In this document: piece by piece, positions 1-13,700 of the stretch
Layout of the letters: each line of letters starts with the position of its first letter
Numbering within the stretch: position 1 is the stretch's first letter
NCBI RefSeq assembly: GCF_019578655.1
Contig: NC_063265.1
Location: forward strand, 20,570,285 to 20,634,284
From: Ricinus communis
Taxonomy: Eukaryota; Streptophyta; Magnoliopsida; Malpighiales; Euphorbiaceae
Reading direction: 5' to 3'
DNA: 64,000 nucleotides
Translations under genes and position numbers: made by a program
The notes under the pieces: generated by a model
The model's database searches: none
The model's input: only the letters and a program-made list of their open reading frames with translations
What the model was told of the DNA's origin: nothing

Positions 1-1654
1 TTCCATGTTGAGAGATTGTTTTACAAATAGCTCATAATTACAGGGTTTGTAAAAAAAGCTTGCTAGCCAAGTCTCATTCCAGATCCGGCTGATAAACAAA
101 TAAACGATAGACACAAATATAAGTTTTATCAGATTCATAAAGAAGATAGATCGGTCATCCAGAAAAGCAAAGAACATAAATTTATCATGTAAAAGCATCT
201 TGACAGTCTCTATTTCAAATTCATCAACATTCGGCATATCAAGAGAAGAAACTTGAACTTAAATACTTTCAACTTAGCTTCATTGAATAATTATTACATC
301 CTAGAAGAATATGCACTAACCTTCTAGCTTGTTGTTCCTCTAATTCTTTTGTCCTGTATATAATTTTCACTCCCTGAAAAGACGTGCATAGTTCATAATA
401 ACAGTAAGTCCATAAGAAGCAAACGCGGAAAACAAAATTATCCGTGAAAACATGCAGCAGCAGAAAAGTGTAACAAGTTATCAGATTTGTAAGAAAACTT
501 GGAGACGAGGGACAGGACATCTAGACTCACAGGAATTGTTTGGAGAACTTTAGAAACTTTAGGAGAGGCAGCCTTCCCTTCAACAAAAAGGAAAAAGGTA
601 GAAACTCCAATAACCTTGTGATAAAATATCCATGGCAAAGTCTGTTCTAAGCCTGCAGAAGTGCTTGTAGTTATACATATCTGGCATAAAGAAAAAAAAA
701 AAAAAAAAAAGAGGAAATTACAGATGGTAAAATGTCATAACACAACCGCAATTTTCATTTTCACAATTGATTATCAGAAGTGTATAAAGTAAATAGAGAA
801 TCAACCAGGTCGTTTATATACTATAAAAATTATATGCACAAAGTAAAATGAAACAGACAGTAATCCCCAAATTCATCTAGCTATAGGAACACAGCTATGC
901 TATTTACATGCATATCTAATCACACTCTTCTAGAATCATCTCCTAACAGTAACCAAAAAAAAGTAGTAACAATAATAATAATAATAATAATTTAACACCA
1001 CAAATAGCAAATATGAAAATAACCCAAAAAGAAAAGAAGAAAAGAAAAGAAAAACACCCGCTTCCTCTATCCCAATTCACAGTGATGACAATTTTCTTTT
1101 TCTTCTTTCGAGAAAAAAAAAAAAACAGAAATAATAATACTTTTTAAAATAAAAGGTCAAAGTCATTGATAGTTTATGCATTGTCATAGAATCATGCAGC
1201 ACTTGAATCCGCATTTTGCAGATTACAGATACCGGATCCAAACCTGACCCGAAAAAGGGTTATGATTAGAAGAACAAACGTATGAGGGGAAAAAGACAAG
1301 AACCCAAAAACGGACCTTGGGTTTCAGATCGGACCCAAAATCGAACTTCCAGTTTCTATAATAAGGAAAGGAAGGAGAATGGCTCCGACCAAGAAGATCC
1401 GAGCAACCCGAGTCCTTAGGTGTGGAGGAAGAGACACGGGAGGAGAGAGTGTCCATGCCAGGGAACTGATGGTGGTCGGGGGACCAGCGAGAAACGGGGT
1501 CGGTTAAACCGCCACGCCATTGAAGAAGAAAAGCGAAAAGCGCAAGAGTTAAGGGAAGGAGAGTTAGGAGTAACAAGAGACGTGAAGTGAAGGCTGCTTG
1601 CTGTGATGACTGAGAAGAAGAGATTGAAGAAGAGGAGGGTCTTGAACCCGCCAT
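1..1654 (-). CDS. KOB1: KOBITO1/ELD1-like glycosyltransferase-like membrane protein, 5' part
   Basis: Partial gene: exons 1316-1654, 531-680, 321-373 and 1-88 (continuing past the window edge) join in phase at GT/AG borders. The N-terminus is Ser-rich, followed by one hydrophobic segment at about residues 24-46 (Leu-rich, ending FAFLLQW), which suggests a type II membrane protein. The next part carries the WRGGLTDP and [15 protein letters not shown] segments. Exons 2-4 read [44 protein letters not shown] and [19 protein letters not shown], typical of the plant nucleotide-diphospho-sugar-transferase-like family that contains KOBITO1/ELD1/ABI8. That family is linked to cellulose deposition, cell elongation and ABA or sugar responses; its biochemical activity is not settled. 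The catalytic half lies outside the window. The symbol is by family and the exact paralogue is unknown. The family call is strong, the function inferred. Confidence 0.82.
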
Positions 1655-3470
1655 TTCTTATTATGATGATTCAGATTATAATCGTCAGGATTAATCAAAA
1701 TGAATTGGTGCATATATATGTATGTTATATGTCTATATGGTAACTGTGTGTGTATATATATATATATATAGTGAGAGAGAGAGAGTACAGAAACTGAAAA
1801 TGGCTTTGTTGGAGTTGGGGCTGAATTATGCAGAGTAGCCGTTTTGTCGTTAGGTGTAGTTATTGCCGTCGTTCAATTTATTTAACCCAAAAGAAAAAAA
1901 CAAACAAACAAATAAATAAATAAATACCAAATGCTTATTTTGGTACCTAAACTTAGGATGCGTCACAAATAAATAAATAAAATAAAATAAAGATATAATG
2001 AAAAGAACTATGATAAGGGCTAAATACTAGTCCTGATATTTAAATAAAGTTTAGAAATTGTCAAAGAAAAATTGTCAACCTATCATTTTTATTCATAAAC
2101 ACAAAGGTGATATGATTATCATTAAAATTATCAGACATATTTATAAATATAATAATAAATAGAATTTATTTAACAAAATTTAATTTTAAAATATTAAAAT
2201 AAATAAGAGTGATATATTTATATAACGACTATTGATAATTGTGAAGCAATCATAACTTTAACTATTGAGAATGATAATACATTATATTTAAGCATTATAT
2301 TACTCTATTACTAATTTATATAAACATAATATATTAATTAACAAATTAGTTTCTTAATTATATATTTTATTTTTAAGATATAGTATAATAATTTTTTTAT
2401 TATCAGCATATAAATTGATATATTAACTAATAACATTAAATCAAATTTTGAATTATATCAAAGTAAAAGTAATAGTATGGAAATGAAAATAAGTTGAACG
2501 ATTAATTAAAATTATGTTTCATGAGAATGAATTGAAATCTGAAAAATAAGGAAGGTAATATGGATATATATGGTATGGAAATTGGTAGTTTTGCATGTGA
2601 TTTTCACTTAATTGTATGCTAACATTGATTTTCTTATTCTACAAATTTAAGTTTCTGTTTTTAATATTTTTTGAAAAAAAAAAAAAGATTAATGGTTTTT
2701 GTCTCTTTTCTAATAAGGAAATTATTCCATAGAAAGCAATGTTTTATGGAAATTCACAAAAGTGATAATATAGAATTTTTTGGATGATTATCATATTTGG
2801 AAAGAGTGTATCAATATCACAAAATCATATCCAGAATTTAATTTGGTAGGGAGAAAAAAGATTTCAAATTTATTGAGCTATTAATTAGTGGATTCTCTTT
2901 CCTTAATTTACATATAAAACCAAAATACTATAGTCCTATTATTTTCTAAAAATCAAGTGGATTCATTATGGTATTTTTATAAATTAAATTATTTATATTC
3001 AAAAATTTAAATTTGATAATAGACCCATATCTCAATTTATATGAAATTTAAAATTTTGAATTTCTTTTTCTATTGTAATTAAAAAAATTATTTCATAACT
3101 AATTTTGATTAATATACAAATGGAATTATAATGCGTAAAAAATTAAATAGTAATAAATTTCACCACCTTTTTTTAAAATATTTATAAACTAATTTTAATT
3201 GAATATAAATTTTAAAAATGATTATCCATTGGAAACTCAAATGTAGAAGTTAATAAAAAAAAAAAAAAAAGGAACTTTTTAAAGAGAAAAAAGAGTCTAA
3301 GAGTGTAGAGTTGAATTCATGATGTAACCTAGATATTAATTGTGGGTTCACTAAATTAAAGGAACTTCAGTTAACATCCCTCAATGAATGTAAGTCAATG
3401 GTATTTGTATTTCACATTACTTCTACCTTTACACAACACTTTATTTATTTATTTTTTTTAAATTAAAATA
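1655..3470. other. Upstream intergenic region of the KOB1-like gene
   Basis: No gene is visible. Next to the gene, on its 5' side, is an (AT)n run at about 1752-1770 that passes directly into a (GA)n run at 1771-1785, probably in the leader or core promoter. The rest is AT-rich with short A/T runs, many in-frame stops in all frames and no recognisable coding segment. Confidence 0.6.
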
Positions 3471-3477
3471 AAATTTT

Positions 3478-4330
3478 ATTAAGCAGAAACATTTACATCA
3501 GTTTGTAAAAGGTTCCTTATGAGTAAAGGAGCACCATGCCACTCATTACAAGCAACACCAAAATAAGCCGATTTTGCCAAAGCATGAGCGACTGTATTTG
3601 CTTGTCGCTTCACAAATTCAATACTAACAGAAATACAAGAAGAAGCAAGATTTTTGCACTGCTGAATTGGAACACCAAACTCTGAAACATCAACTGCATA
3701 ACCATTGAAACTGCCAGCAACAAGTTTTGAGTATGTCTCAATCAAAATATTGCCTTTTCACCCAGCCAAAAACTTCTTTCAAACAACAAGCCTCTGCAAG
3801 TCGAGCCTCCCACCTGCCAGACACCTACATTGTCACACCAGCCAAAGCTACTCCTTCATGATAACGTAAAACCCATCCAAATCCAACAATGTCTGTGTTC
3901 AAATCTATTACAGCATCAAGGTTGATCTTGAAAATACCAACAGCAGGTCGGGTCCAATGCACCGTTTCAGAACTTAGAGTCCTATAAAAACCAGTATAAC
4001 CACTCTTCCTAGCTTTCTTAAATTGCAACAACAAACTCAAACAACCATTTACAGTTTGAAGCGATGAAGGCTGCACATTTGACCATAAAGCATTATTTCT
4101 AGCACACCAAATCCCTCATAGAACCATACACATGCTCCACATACTCTAAATCATTTGGCAGCAGTACTCTATTCATCCATTCCATTTATTTGATTCATGT
4201 ATATTAGACAAATCGAGCCGCATTTTCTGCGAACATTCTATTGCAAATCAATAATCAAGAAAACGTGAGGGGCATGCTCACCAACATCATCACAGAATAC
4301 ACACACATTAGGCACATGTACGGCTGAGCA
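3478..4330 (-). pseudogene. Decayed LINE (non-LTR retrotransposon) 3' end: zf-RVT plus RNase H remnant
   Basis: Read on the minus strand, this is the C-terminal end of a plant LINE polyprotein. At 4250-4330 a zf-RVT-like motif reads VCVFCDDVGEHAPHVF (C-x2-C...H). At about 4060-4120 comes WCARNNALWSNVQ. At 3825-4000 is the start of an RNase H domain (WTRP-x-VG-x-FKINLDA, then GFGWVLRYHEG). At 3479-3745 is its C-terminal half (VSIEFVKRQANTVAHALAKSA). The two RNase H halves lie in different frames, with a frameshift near 3755, and stops interrupt the upstream part. It is a dead, 5'-truncated copy. The poly-A/T-rich sequence at 3450-3478 would be the tail side. Family level is clear; the clade was not determined. 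Confidence 0.75.
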
Positions 4331-4364
4331 TGGATCTCAGTGATTCCCGCCTGAACCGAATAAC

Positions 4365-4530
4365 CGTACCGAAAAGTACCAGAACCGAAAAAAACTGAAA
4401 ATTTTTATAACCGAATTGAACCGATCCGAATTTTTTTACTATTACTGTATGGTACTGGTTTTTAGTAAAACTGCATCAGAATCAGACGTAACCGATCCGC
4501 CAGACCAAACCGTAGAACCGAATTTTTTAT
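4365..4530. repeat. ACCGAA-rich low-complexity repeat
   Basis: ACCGAA/ACCGATCC-type hexamers recur irregularly (CTGAACCGAATAACCGTACC, AGAACCGAAA, GAATTGAACCGATCCGAA, GTAGAACCGAA). Such degenerate runs usually mark ends or spacers of plant transposons. No coding content is supported; the 82-codon ORF that starts here is low-complexity and AT-driven. Confidence 0.5.
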
Positions 4531-4689
4531 ATATATTTATAAATAATTATTTATATTATATAAATAATACATATATTAAAAAAATAATACATATACTCTA
4601 TAAAAAATTATTTTATATTTATCATTTATATAAAAAAATAATACCATATACTATGCCAAGCTGAGGTCGGGTTACTACCCAATTGAGCT

Positions 4690-5640
4690 AAAAGAAACCA
4701 CCCCCCTCCATGAAAAACTAGTTAGTTTTGAGAATACGATTAATAAGAGTTAGACAACACTTTATTCAATTTATGGTAGAATTGAGAAAAGTATATCATA
4801 TGATTAATTACCACTTATTTTTTCAATTTCAAAAATTGATTTTCTTATTGCATCTACATATTTAGTCCGATAATCTTAAATTTATTTTTCTTTTCACCTA
4901 TAAATAAGAAGTATCTATGATTTATCGTTTTAATATCTATCACTAAAATTATATCTACATATTATTCATGATAATATATAAAAAGTTACTATTCTCGATT
5001 AATATGCCAATTTTTTATTTGTTTTGAAGAAAAATAATTACATTTATCATATTGTATACTTCTAATATAGAAAAAGAAAAAAAAAAGAATCAATTTATAA
5101 TATGTATAAAACTAATATTCTCAATTGATGTTTTACTACTAAATATTTTTGTGCCCTTAGAGAAAAATAACCATATTAGTGAATTTTGTTGTTTTTAACA
5201 TATCATAAACTTCTGATTTAGTAAAGAATACAATATGATAAATGTGCGAATGTATTAATTTTTGTAATTCTTTTATAATATTGTATTGTGATTGATAATG
5301 GGCATTTGGTAATTCACTAATTTTATTAGGTTTCTTCCCAAGTGACATTTGTGGATGTCCCATCGTGACTATGATTTGTCACTGAAAATAATGATTCGCC
5401 TGCATACTTTCATATATTTACATATGATTAGTCACCAAATCAATATTTATCACTTGATTTAAACTATTAATTATATATATATATATATATATATATTAGT
5501 TTTTTTCACAGACATTATATATAAATATTAATAATTAAATTTATTATTATTAATTTATTATATCTATTCTTTCACATGTAATTTTTATATGTAAAATTCA
5601 AATATCTAAAAGTATTATATGGAATTGTACCAGGTTTGAT
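4690..5640. other. AT-rich intergenic DNA
   Basis: No gene was recognised. An (AT)n microsatellite lies at about 5474-5497. Short ORFs here have no domain-like content. Confidence 0.5.
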
Positions 5641-5648
5641 ATTTATTT

Positions 5649-5696
5649 AAAATCTGTATGGTTCATCCGATCAAAATCTGTTTGGTTCATCCGATC
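5649..5696. repeat. 24-bp tandem duplication
   Basis: The unit AAAATCTGTATGGTTCATCC followed by GATC occurs at 5649-5672 and again at 5673-5696 with one mismatch (TAT versus TTT). The second unit forms the left boundary of the MITE-like copy that follows. Confidence 0.7.
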
Positions 5697-7001
5697 AATG
5701 TAGTTGATAGCCGATGACTGATAATTTATAGCCGATGGTTGATAAATTAAACCGTTTGGTAAAATTTTATTATCAATTGTTTTTAGTATGTTAAATAACC
5801 ATTCAAATTATAATATATTATTAAATATGTTTTATTTTATTATATTATATTTTATAATATAAATTAATAAAAATAACTTATAATAACTAAAAATATTATA
5901 ATAAATTTTATTTGCTCAATTAAATTTATTATTAAAAATATTTATAAAAATTATTTTAAAAGTAAAAATTCAAATTCAACTAACAAAAATTTCTAATTTT
6001 TAATTATAAATATTATAATTATTTAGTTACTAAGAATAATTTTAAAATAATAATTATTTATTATAAAATATAAAAATTTAATTTTATGAGATCCACTTAA
6101 ATTAAATTATCATTAATAAGTTTTAATAAGAATAATAGTATCAAAATAAATACAAAAATCAAATCAGCTATCAGCTGATAAAAAAAAAGCTCTAAAATAG
6201 AGCTGATTGAGACTAAATCAACTATTAATTGTTGTTTCTTAAGTTTTTGCTAAACACTTTAATATAATTATTCGGTGAGAAACAGCTATCAGTTGCATCA
6301 AACCTCTGAATCAAACACCCTCTCAAGGCCTATTTGGTTTGGCTAATTAATACAACTGATAATTGGTGGCTGATAGCTGGTAGTCGATGACTGATAAATT
6401 AAACCATTTATAAAAAATTTAGTAGCAGTTACTATTCATATGTTATATGACCGTTAACGGTATAATTTATTGTTAAATATATTTTATTTTATTATATTAT
6501 ATTCAATAATGCAAATTAATAAAAATAATTTATAATAGTTAAGAATATTATAGTTAATTTTCTTTAACTCAATTATATTTATTATTAAAGATATTTTTAA
6601 AAATTATTTTTAAAATAAAAATTTAAATTCTAGTAATAAAACTTATAATTTCAAGTACCATAATTATAAATGTTATAATTATTTAACTATTAAAAATAAT
6701 TTTAAAATAATAATATTTATTATAAAATATAAAATTTCAATTATATGAAATCAATTTAAAATAAATTTTTATTAATAATTTTTAATAAGAATAATAATGT
6801 TCAAATAAATAAAGAAACCAAATCAGCTATCAACTATCAACTGATAAGAAAAAACTCTAAAATAGAGCTGATATAATCATCAGCTGATTGTGATTAAATC
6901 AGTTATCAGCTGTTGTTTTTTAAATCGTTACCAAACATTTTAATACAGTTGTTTAGTGAGAAATATTTATCAACTCTATCAAACATATGAACCGACACTC
7001 T
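5675..7001. mobile_element. Two adjacent direct copies of an AT-rich MITE-like element
   Basis: Copy 1 (about 5675-6323) and copy 2 (about 6325-7001) align along their whole length. Both open with a CTGTTTGGTT/CTATTTGGTTTGG motif and a GATAGC..GATGACTGATAA block. Both share a central AT-rich core (for example TTATTTTATTATATTATATT), and then ATCAGCTATCA, CTCTAAAATAGAGCTGAT and a terminal ATCAAAC motif. Each copy has imperfect inverted ends: the left TTTGGTTTGGC..ATACAACTGATA resembles the reverse complement of the right TATCAGTTGCATCAAAC. There is no coding capacity, consistent with a non-autonomous DNA transposon. The superfamily is uncertain (hAT- or Mutator-like) and the ends are approximate. 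Confidence 0.6.
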
Positions 7002-7129
7002 CCTATTAAAATCGGTCTATCACTTTGTCATGTCTCTAGGCTCAAGTAACTATTTGCAGATTCAAAAGGATAATGAAGGGGTTGGAGCATTAACTGTCCG
7101 GGTAAATTAAAAATTCTCCTTTGAATAGC

Positions 7130-7610
7130 TCTTCAAAACCTCTCCCTACAGGAGAAGTGTTCCTTTTCAAACTCGATAAAAATCCTCTTTGCCCCAGATG
7201 CAATGCAGTGTGGTGGAATCCTCAACTTGGACTCCAGACATGTATGGTTCGTCCTTTTGGGATATTTGGCCCGAGCTAGCAGAGATGCTAAGCAATCATA
7301 ATTTCAAATCCAAACTTCATGGGATCTGTGATTTTGTAGTATTCTTTAGCAAAAATTTGGAAAAGCAAGAAACTGTTTACTTTTCGAGCAGATAAGCAAA
7401 GTCCCCTCTACAGATCCTCAATGATGCCTATGAAGAGGTTTAAGTTCCTCTGAACTCTAGGAATCAATCGACTAGTTAGCTCCTCCGGAAAGATGGATTA
7501 ATAAGCAACTTTTTAAGGGTAGTCTGGCCATGATGGTGCATGACTCGACTCGCAAGATAGTAGATATTAAAGCTATAAATATCCAATTTGTAACAGCATA
7601 TCTACTTAAA
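7130..7610 (+). pseudogene. Possible second LINE polyprotein remnant
   Basis: Weak call. At 7189-7395 the plus frame reads a stretch containing FWDIWPELAEMLSN and LHGICDFVVFFSKN, laid out like the helical region between zf-RVT and RNase H in plant LINEs. At about 7480-7575, after frameshifts and a stop, another frame reads PPERWINKQLFKG and MVHDSTRKIVDIKA, resembling the start of the RNase H domain (W-x-P...DSTGK). No complete motif remains. It could also be chance ORF sequence. Confidence 0.3.
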
Positions 7611-10250
7611 TACTTCAATTTTTATCATTTAGTCACTTTAATATTTTAATTTTTAATTTAATCTAACTAACACTTAAATTCTATTTTTATGATCTCTCGA
7701 GTTAAAAATCTTGAGTTTTTAATTTAATTTAACAGACGCCTAGATTTTTTTAGTTTATAATAATAATATTAAAATACTTGTACCAAATATACGTAAAAGT
7801 ATCAGATGGAGCTATTTGTCAAAAGATGTTTAGATATCACAAATAATACAAATTGAGGTGTCTATCATATTTAATTAAAAGTTAAAATGCTAAAGTGACC
7901 AAATCATAAAAGTTCAAATGTCCAAAAATGCATTTAGTCAATTCGTAATAGATCCTTACATCTTAGAAAGTATGACAATAAAAGAAGCTTTATCATGATA
8001 TAGAGGGGTCACTATCTGGTGTTACATAATACTGGTATTATAAATTTTTTGTCTTAAACAAAAATAAAATTATTAATTTCTTTTCTAAAAACTTATATAA
8101 TCCATAGAATAAAATATAAATATTACTGAATTTTTTGTTAAAAGAAAAAATTTATTATCATCTAATTTTTGTAATTGAATCTAACAAATTTAATGGCTTA
8201 TAATATATACGATATCGTTATCATTTCACACCGAATCAATTGCCAATTGAGTGATAAATGTTAGGGAAAAATTTAGTTGGAAAGTGACGCTAAAGAGGCC
8301 ATCAATGGATATCATGTCCTCCAAGCGAAAGCAAGCATGGTGATTGAAGATGTTAAGGATTTATCCAGATATCTCCTTTCGACTCCTAAGGAGAAACAAT
8401 AATTGGATTGCTCATGAAATATTTTAAAATAATTTCAAATTAAAATGAATTTTAAATAAGTAATAAAGACTTAAAGTGTTGCTATATTAATAATCGGATT
8501 AGTAACTCTAAAAATAAAATAAAATTTATGATAATAACACAAGGACAAACAATATTTTTCTTCACGATATATTTTTCTCATCTAAATAGATCGAAATAAT
8601 ACTTTGCTATATTTTCAAATTATCTACTAAAGTTATTTTAAATATTTTTTATTAGTTTAATAATTTTTTCCATGATTTAATTTTAATTTTATATAATTTA
8701 TTAAAGATAAGATATATAATTTCAATAGAAATCTATATGTCAAGTGTTTGCCTAAAAAAATATTGATTAATTGCATTTTATATCTCGAGATGTATCGAAT
8801 TATATTTTTTAATGCTCTATAAATTAAGTTGTTATATTATATATATATGCTGACATAGAATTTTGGCAAAGAAAAATTAGTAAGAAGTAACCACAAAATT
8901 CCATTATTTAATAGCAATTAAGCACTAACTAATATAACTTGCAAGAGATTATTATTTTTTTTTTCTGAAAGGAACTTGCAATAGATTTATTGCATGTCTG
9001 AATAACTTCTGTAGTTTCTGGCTTATGACATTAATAATCCGATAGATTATGCATTACAAAATCTAGTTCCCAAATCAAATCTAGAGGGGACCAAGGAATT
9101 TAAATTTGAGGGGCAAAATATAAAGGGGTCGATCAATAAAGGAGTGGGGGCAATACTACATTTTGAGAGGGCAATAGCATCAATTATGAAGGGACAATAA
9201 TGTAAAAAATATATTTACATGTATCATATTATAACATATATAAAATGGAAGGACCAACAAATAATATATATATATATATATTAATATATAAATATATATA
9301 GCATTCATAAAAAATTAATATATAAAAAAATTCATTGACCCACCTCTTTAAAAATTTGTGACATACAAAAAAAGAAAGAATAGTACTAACCTAATCTGAT
9401 ACTTTTCTTTAAATAAAATTAAACAATTTAGGATAGGAAGTAGTAAAAGTGGGACAGCTTACATTCCATGGATGGGAAGTGGTAAAGAACATAGTGCAAC
9501 ACAGTATTTAAAAAAAGTGGATCAACAAAGAGAAAGGGGATCCTTATAAGGAGAGGTATGACATATGCATTTTATCATCTTCTTCATTTTGATCCTGACC
9601 AGAAAAAACCCACATTATATTTTTAGATTATCACTACCCACTTGAATCAGTGAACTTCTTTGTTATTATTATTATTATTATTATTATCCACTCACTCCCA
9701 TAAAAGAAAGAAAGGGTTCCCGCATGTTTAGACAATGTGATTTGTCCAATATCATTAGACTCCTCTAATTTACTTATCCTTTCAATGTTCTCCAAGTCTG
9801 TCTTTGAATCATTGAGCCAATAGACCAATTTTTTTTTGTTTTTTTTGCCAGCTAAAAGAAAAAGCAACCACATAATGTGCATTTAAAGGAAAGTTTAAGA
9901 AGTGGATAAGTGGATGCAATTCCAATTCATCTTCTTTCTAATTTTGGTGACCATATTCAAATCTCCTTATATTCATCATCATCCTTCCTTTCTGACGTCT
10001 TAATCTAATAATAAGGTCAGGCTACTTAAAAGAGAAGGGTCAGAATTCAAACCTCACCAAACTACAAAAAGAAAAACAAAAACAACAGTCTGAACCCACT
10101 ATAATTTTACCTCCCTGCATATTGATTTGCCAAGTGCCATGATGTAAAAAATGGAGTTTGGATAGGAGCTTTTTGCAGGACATGCAAGACCAATGCATAG
10201 CAAAATCATAACCATATAATTAAGCAGTCCAAAATTTTTTAACATGCTCC
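7611..10250. other. AT-rich intergenic DNA downstream of FPGS
   Basis: No gene was recognised. Simple repeats include an AT-rich run at about 9263-9290 and (TTA)n at about 9662-9686. The 82-codon minus ORF at 9634-9882 contains an Ile run produced by the trinucleotide repeat and is not credible as a gene. Confidence 0.5.
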
Positions 10251-10757
10251 TAAACTTTGTGTCATTTTGGCACATCTAATTCAGTATCAGAACAAAGCCA
10301 AAATGGAACTTGAGGAGACAGCTTGCCAGGAAGAGAAGGCATAAAGCTATCACATTGTGTAACTAATTTCTCAGTATTAACAGAACGACCCCCCAAGAAT
10401 CATCAACTGCACATATAACCAGAAGTTTCCAATGAATAAAATTAAGGAATGCCTCCACAAAATCAAATGAGCAAGCGTTCTCCAAATCAATGTCATTATT
10501 CTGAAACAAATGAGACATTCCAAGAATACGAATATTCCAAAAGCAATGGTGTTCTTTTAAGTTATCATAATACAACAGCATGTAGATTGTTCAAGAAAAT
10601 TGACCGGCACTCGAAAGACAACATTATTTGGTTAGCCAGGCTTTGAGTTGTGCGATATACCTTGGCTGCTTCAAAAATGGGTGGTAAAATCAATGTGTAA
10701 AAGAATGTTAAGGACAATCTCAAGGTTGAGATCCTTCTAATTTATGTCATCTGTGTA

Positions 10758-13700
10758 TCATCTCTTTAACAGCTTTAGTACATCTCCAACTAGATGCAAT
10801 GATCCAGTGACAAGAACCTGTAATTCCACACAAGAAGCCTGATCAGAACAACAGAACAAATATCTTCAATTAAACTACCTTTTTCTTTTTCATATACACA
10901 TCAGAGGAAAAGAACAATAAAGAAAAGCAAAAATCAGCAATAAAAGAACTTTTTTCCCCTCTTTGGGGATAAAGACAATATTCAGCAAGAAAAAATCAAA
11001 AAAAATTGTCCTCTTTCAAAGATTCTATTTTATAACTTAAGAGCTAAATATGCAGACTTTACATGACTATCCAAATCCATTTACTTTTTCGAAATCCTAC
11101 CAAAAGAACGAGTTAAAAGAAATATGTTATGTTCTAAGAGTATTCTTAACAAAGTATGGTGCTCCAAACAAGAGAGTGATGAAACCTATTCTCTAGTTCA
11201 AGTCTCTGAACTCCCATATGCAAACTACATAATTAGTAAACAGGATAAAGTTTAAAACAGAAAATTCGACCTGCTGTTTAACAAAACATGAAAAGATCTT
11301 GCATCTAGCTTTTCCTCCAGGCCCAAATATAAAGAAAAAGAATTATAATTCAATTACAAGAGGGAAATTATTTCCTCAATGCATATTATGTAAACAAGTA
11401 ATTATGTAAGAGCCCGTTCTTACCTGAACTCTTAGAGTAGGATTTTCTCTAACACAATCCCTCAACCAACTTATTGCCAACGGCAAGGAAGAAATGACGG
11501 CACTGCAGGCCAAATTTCCTGTTGTAGGACTGCAATGAGAAGCATCCTCATAAAGGAACTCTCGTGGTGGTAAATTCTCTGCACTATCGAACTTGTCAAG
11601 TACAACATCTGCTTCTGCATGCAATTAACAATTTTCAGTCTTGTTTGTTACTCAGCATCTTACCCAAAAGAATGACTATCTGTAACAACATTTCATCATT
11701 ATGTAATTCAAATTGAGATTCAGAATTTTTAGGTTCACCTCCAGCCCAAGAATGAATGAGCACTTTTTTGGACGTCAGTGATGGCAGAGGTTCATTAGCA
11801 CTAGCACTATGATTGGAGAAAAAGAAAAGTAAAAAGGGTATTATACTACACCTTAAGCCTGAGCAATTACATTGTAATGGCTAAAATGTTGCCACAAATA
11901 GACTCTCAACCTTAACATAATCTTATTTTCTATTATGTACTTATTTTATTTCATGTCTCACATAGTTTGTCTATTATTTGATAGTAGAAATTAGTTTTAA
12001 CTATTCACGATTGATGTTACAGACCTTAAAAAGGCTGGAAGGGATACTAGCACAAAAAACTAATAAAATATGCAATCTTTACAGGAAGCTAAAAAAAGGA
12101 GTACCTATGCCATGGATAATCTTCTGCCAGAGCTTCTGCAGGCTGAATTGCCATGACAAATCCCGGGTAGGGGAGGTATCTGAAGGAATGGCCGAGGCAC
12201 CAGAAGTAACCTTGTTGTATGTTGACATGCTTGGGACAAAAATGGCCTTTGAGAAGTAGGTACCTGAAATGATCATTTCAAGTCTCACAGCCACGCAATA
12301 CTTCTTTTCAAATCATAAGCAGAAACTAAATGGAAAAGATGCATGCTGGAGGATTTCATTTGGAACAAAACTTCTTCCATGGAAACCTCAACAAATAAGC
12401 TCAGCCTCAGACCTCATTCCATATTGAAATCACATCCATGAGAATTAATATAAGTTCCATTCATACATCAGCTGACAATTGTTTAAATGTTGGCATCCAC
12501 TATGAAGCATTTTTATCATTCAAATATCAGAAGTCCGCTCGTAGGATCAGCTGAATTGTTTTAGAAAGGTTGTCCACTTTTAATCATAATTATTACCAGA
12601 GTTCCATTATTTCCAGCAAAATCCATCATTTCTCCCAAACTTTGGTTAAATTTGAAGTATAAATTATGGGCCAATTCTTATTTTCATATCAACTGCATTA
12701 ATAACCTAATTCAAAATTGGTGTTAATTATGCCAAGCACCCCATGTGCTGACCTGGACTACATCTCATGCATGTGATATGAAAAATGGTTGCTAATGTGA
12801 CATTTTAAACTAGGAGAACTCTTTCTTTTTTTTTTTTTAAAGTGTGCAAAAAACAACAGGATTTCTATGTAGGTCAAATGCCACTTCTCTCATCCAACTA
12901 CTTCCTGCAAAAACTTGTGTAGATTTGTTCTTGTTGTATAGCACCACCCTTTAAACTAATATGGTATTTACTCTAAAAGTTCTAAAGAATACTTCAAATT
13001 TCCCAAAAAGAAGATGATAGGAAAATCTTATTTTTAGAATTTATTTCCAACCTCTCTCTCCTCTGTGTTAGTCATGGCTACCCTTTTCATATTTCATCAT
13101 GAAATATAGTTCATGCGTTGCCTAGGATGTTTGGCACACCCCACATAGGCTAGCAATAACAGTTATTTTAACCATCTGCACATCATTACGAAAAAAATAA
13201 TCACAAACGAAACTTAGAGCAAAGATCTAAGCAGTAGATCAACCTAAACTAAAATCGCGTCCCTCCTAAAAGGCTAAAAGTGGCAATATATGTGATAATA
13301 GAGCATTAGAGGTACTTATTCTCTAATGAGGATTAGAGGCATTATATAAAGAGATATGGATGATCTCTTGAAGAGAAGTAAAATAATATAACTAGCTCCT
13401 GAACAAAACATATCCTTAAAACAGAAAATACCTGAGGAAGCACATGTACTGACAAGCTGTGGAAGCAAAATTTTAGGATCTCTTACATCCATGCAATTGA
13501 ATAAAAGAATCTGCAATAAGGGTAAAAGCTGATACATGAGAAGCTAATAATGAAAATAGAATGAGCATTTTAAACACTATGCAGAACAGCCACAATGACG
13601 TGACCAATCCAATTGACCAAAAATAGAGTTAAGAACTTTAGCCTGAAAACTAAATCTCGCTGACTACTATGAATTTTACCTTCTTTGATGTTTTCTTAGA

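Noticed and set aside
4654..4692. tRNA-like A-box (TTTAGCTCAATTGG on the minus strand)
   Set aside because: No B-box, anticodon arm or acceptor pairing follows. At most it is a fragment of a SINE or a chance match.
9634..9882. 82-codon minus ORF with a hydrophobic N-terminus and an Ile run
   Set aside because: The Ile run is a translated (TTA)n microsatellite. No splice context or family resemblance was found.
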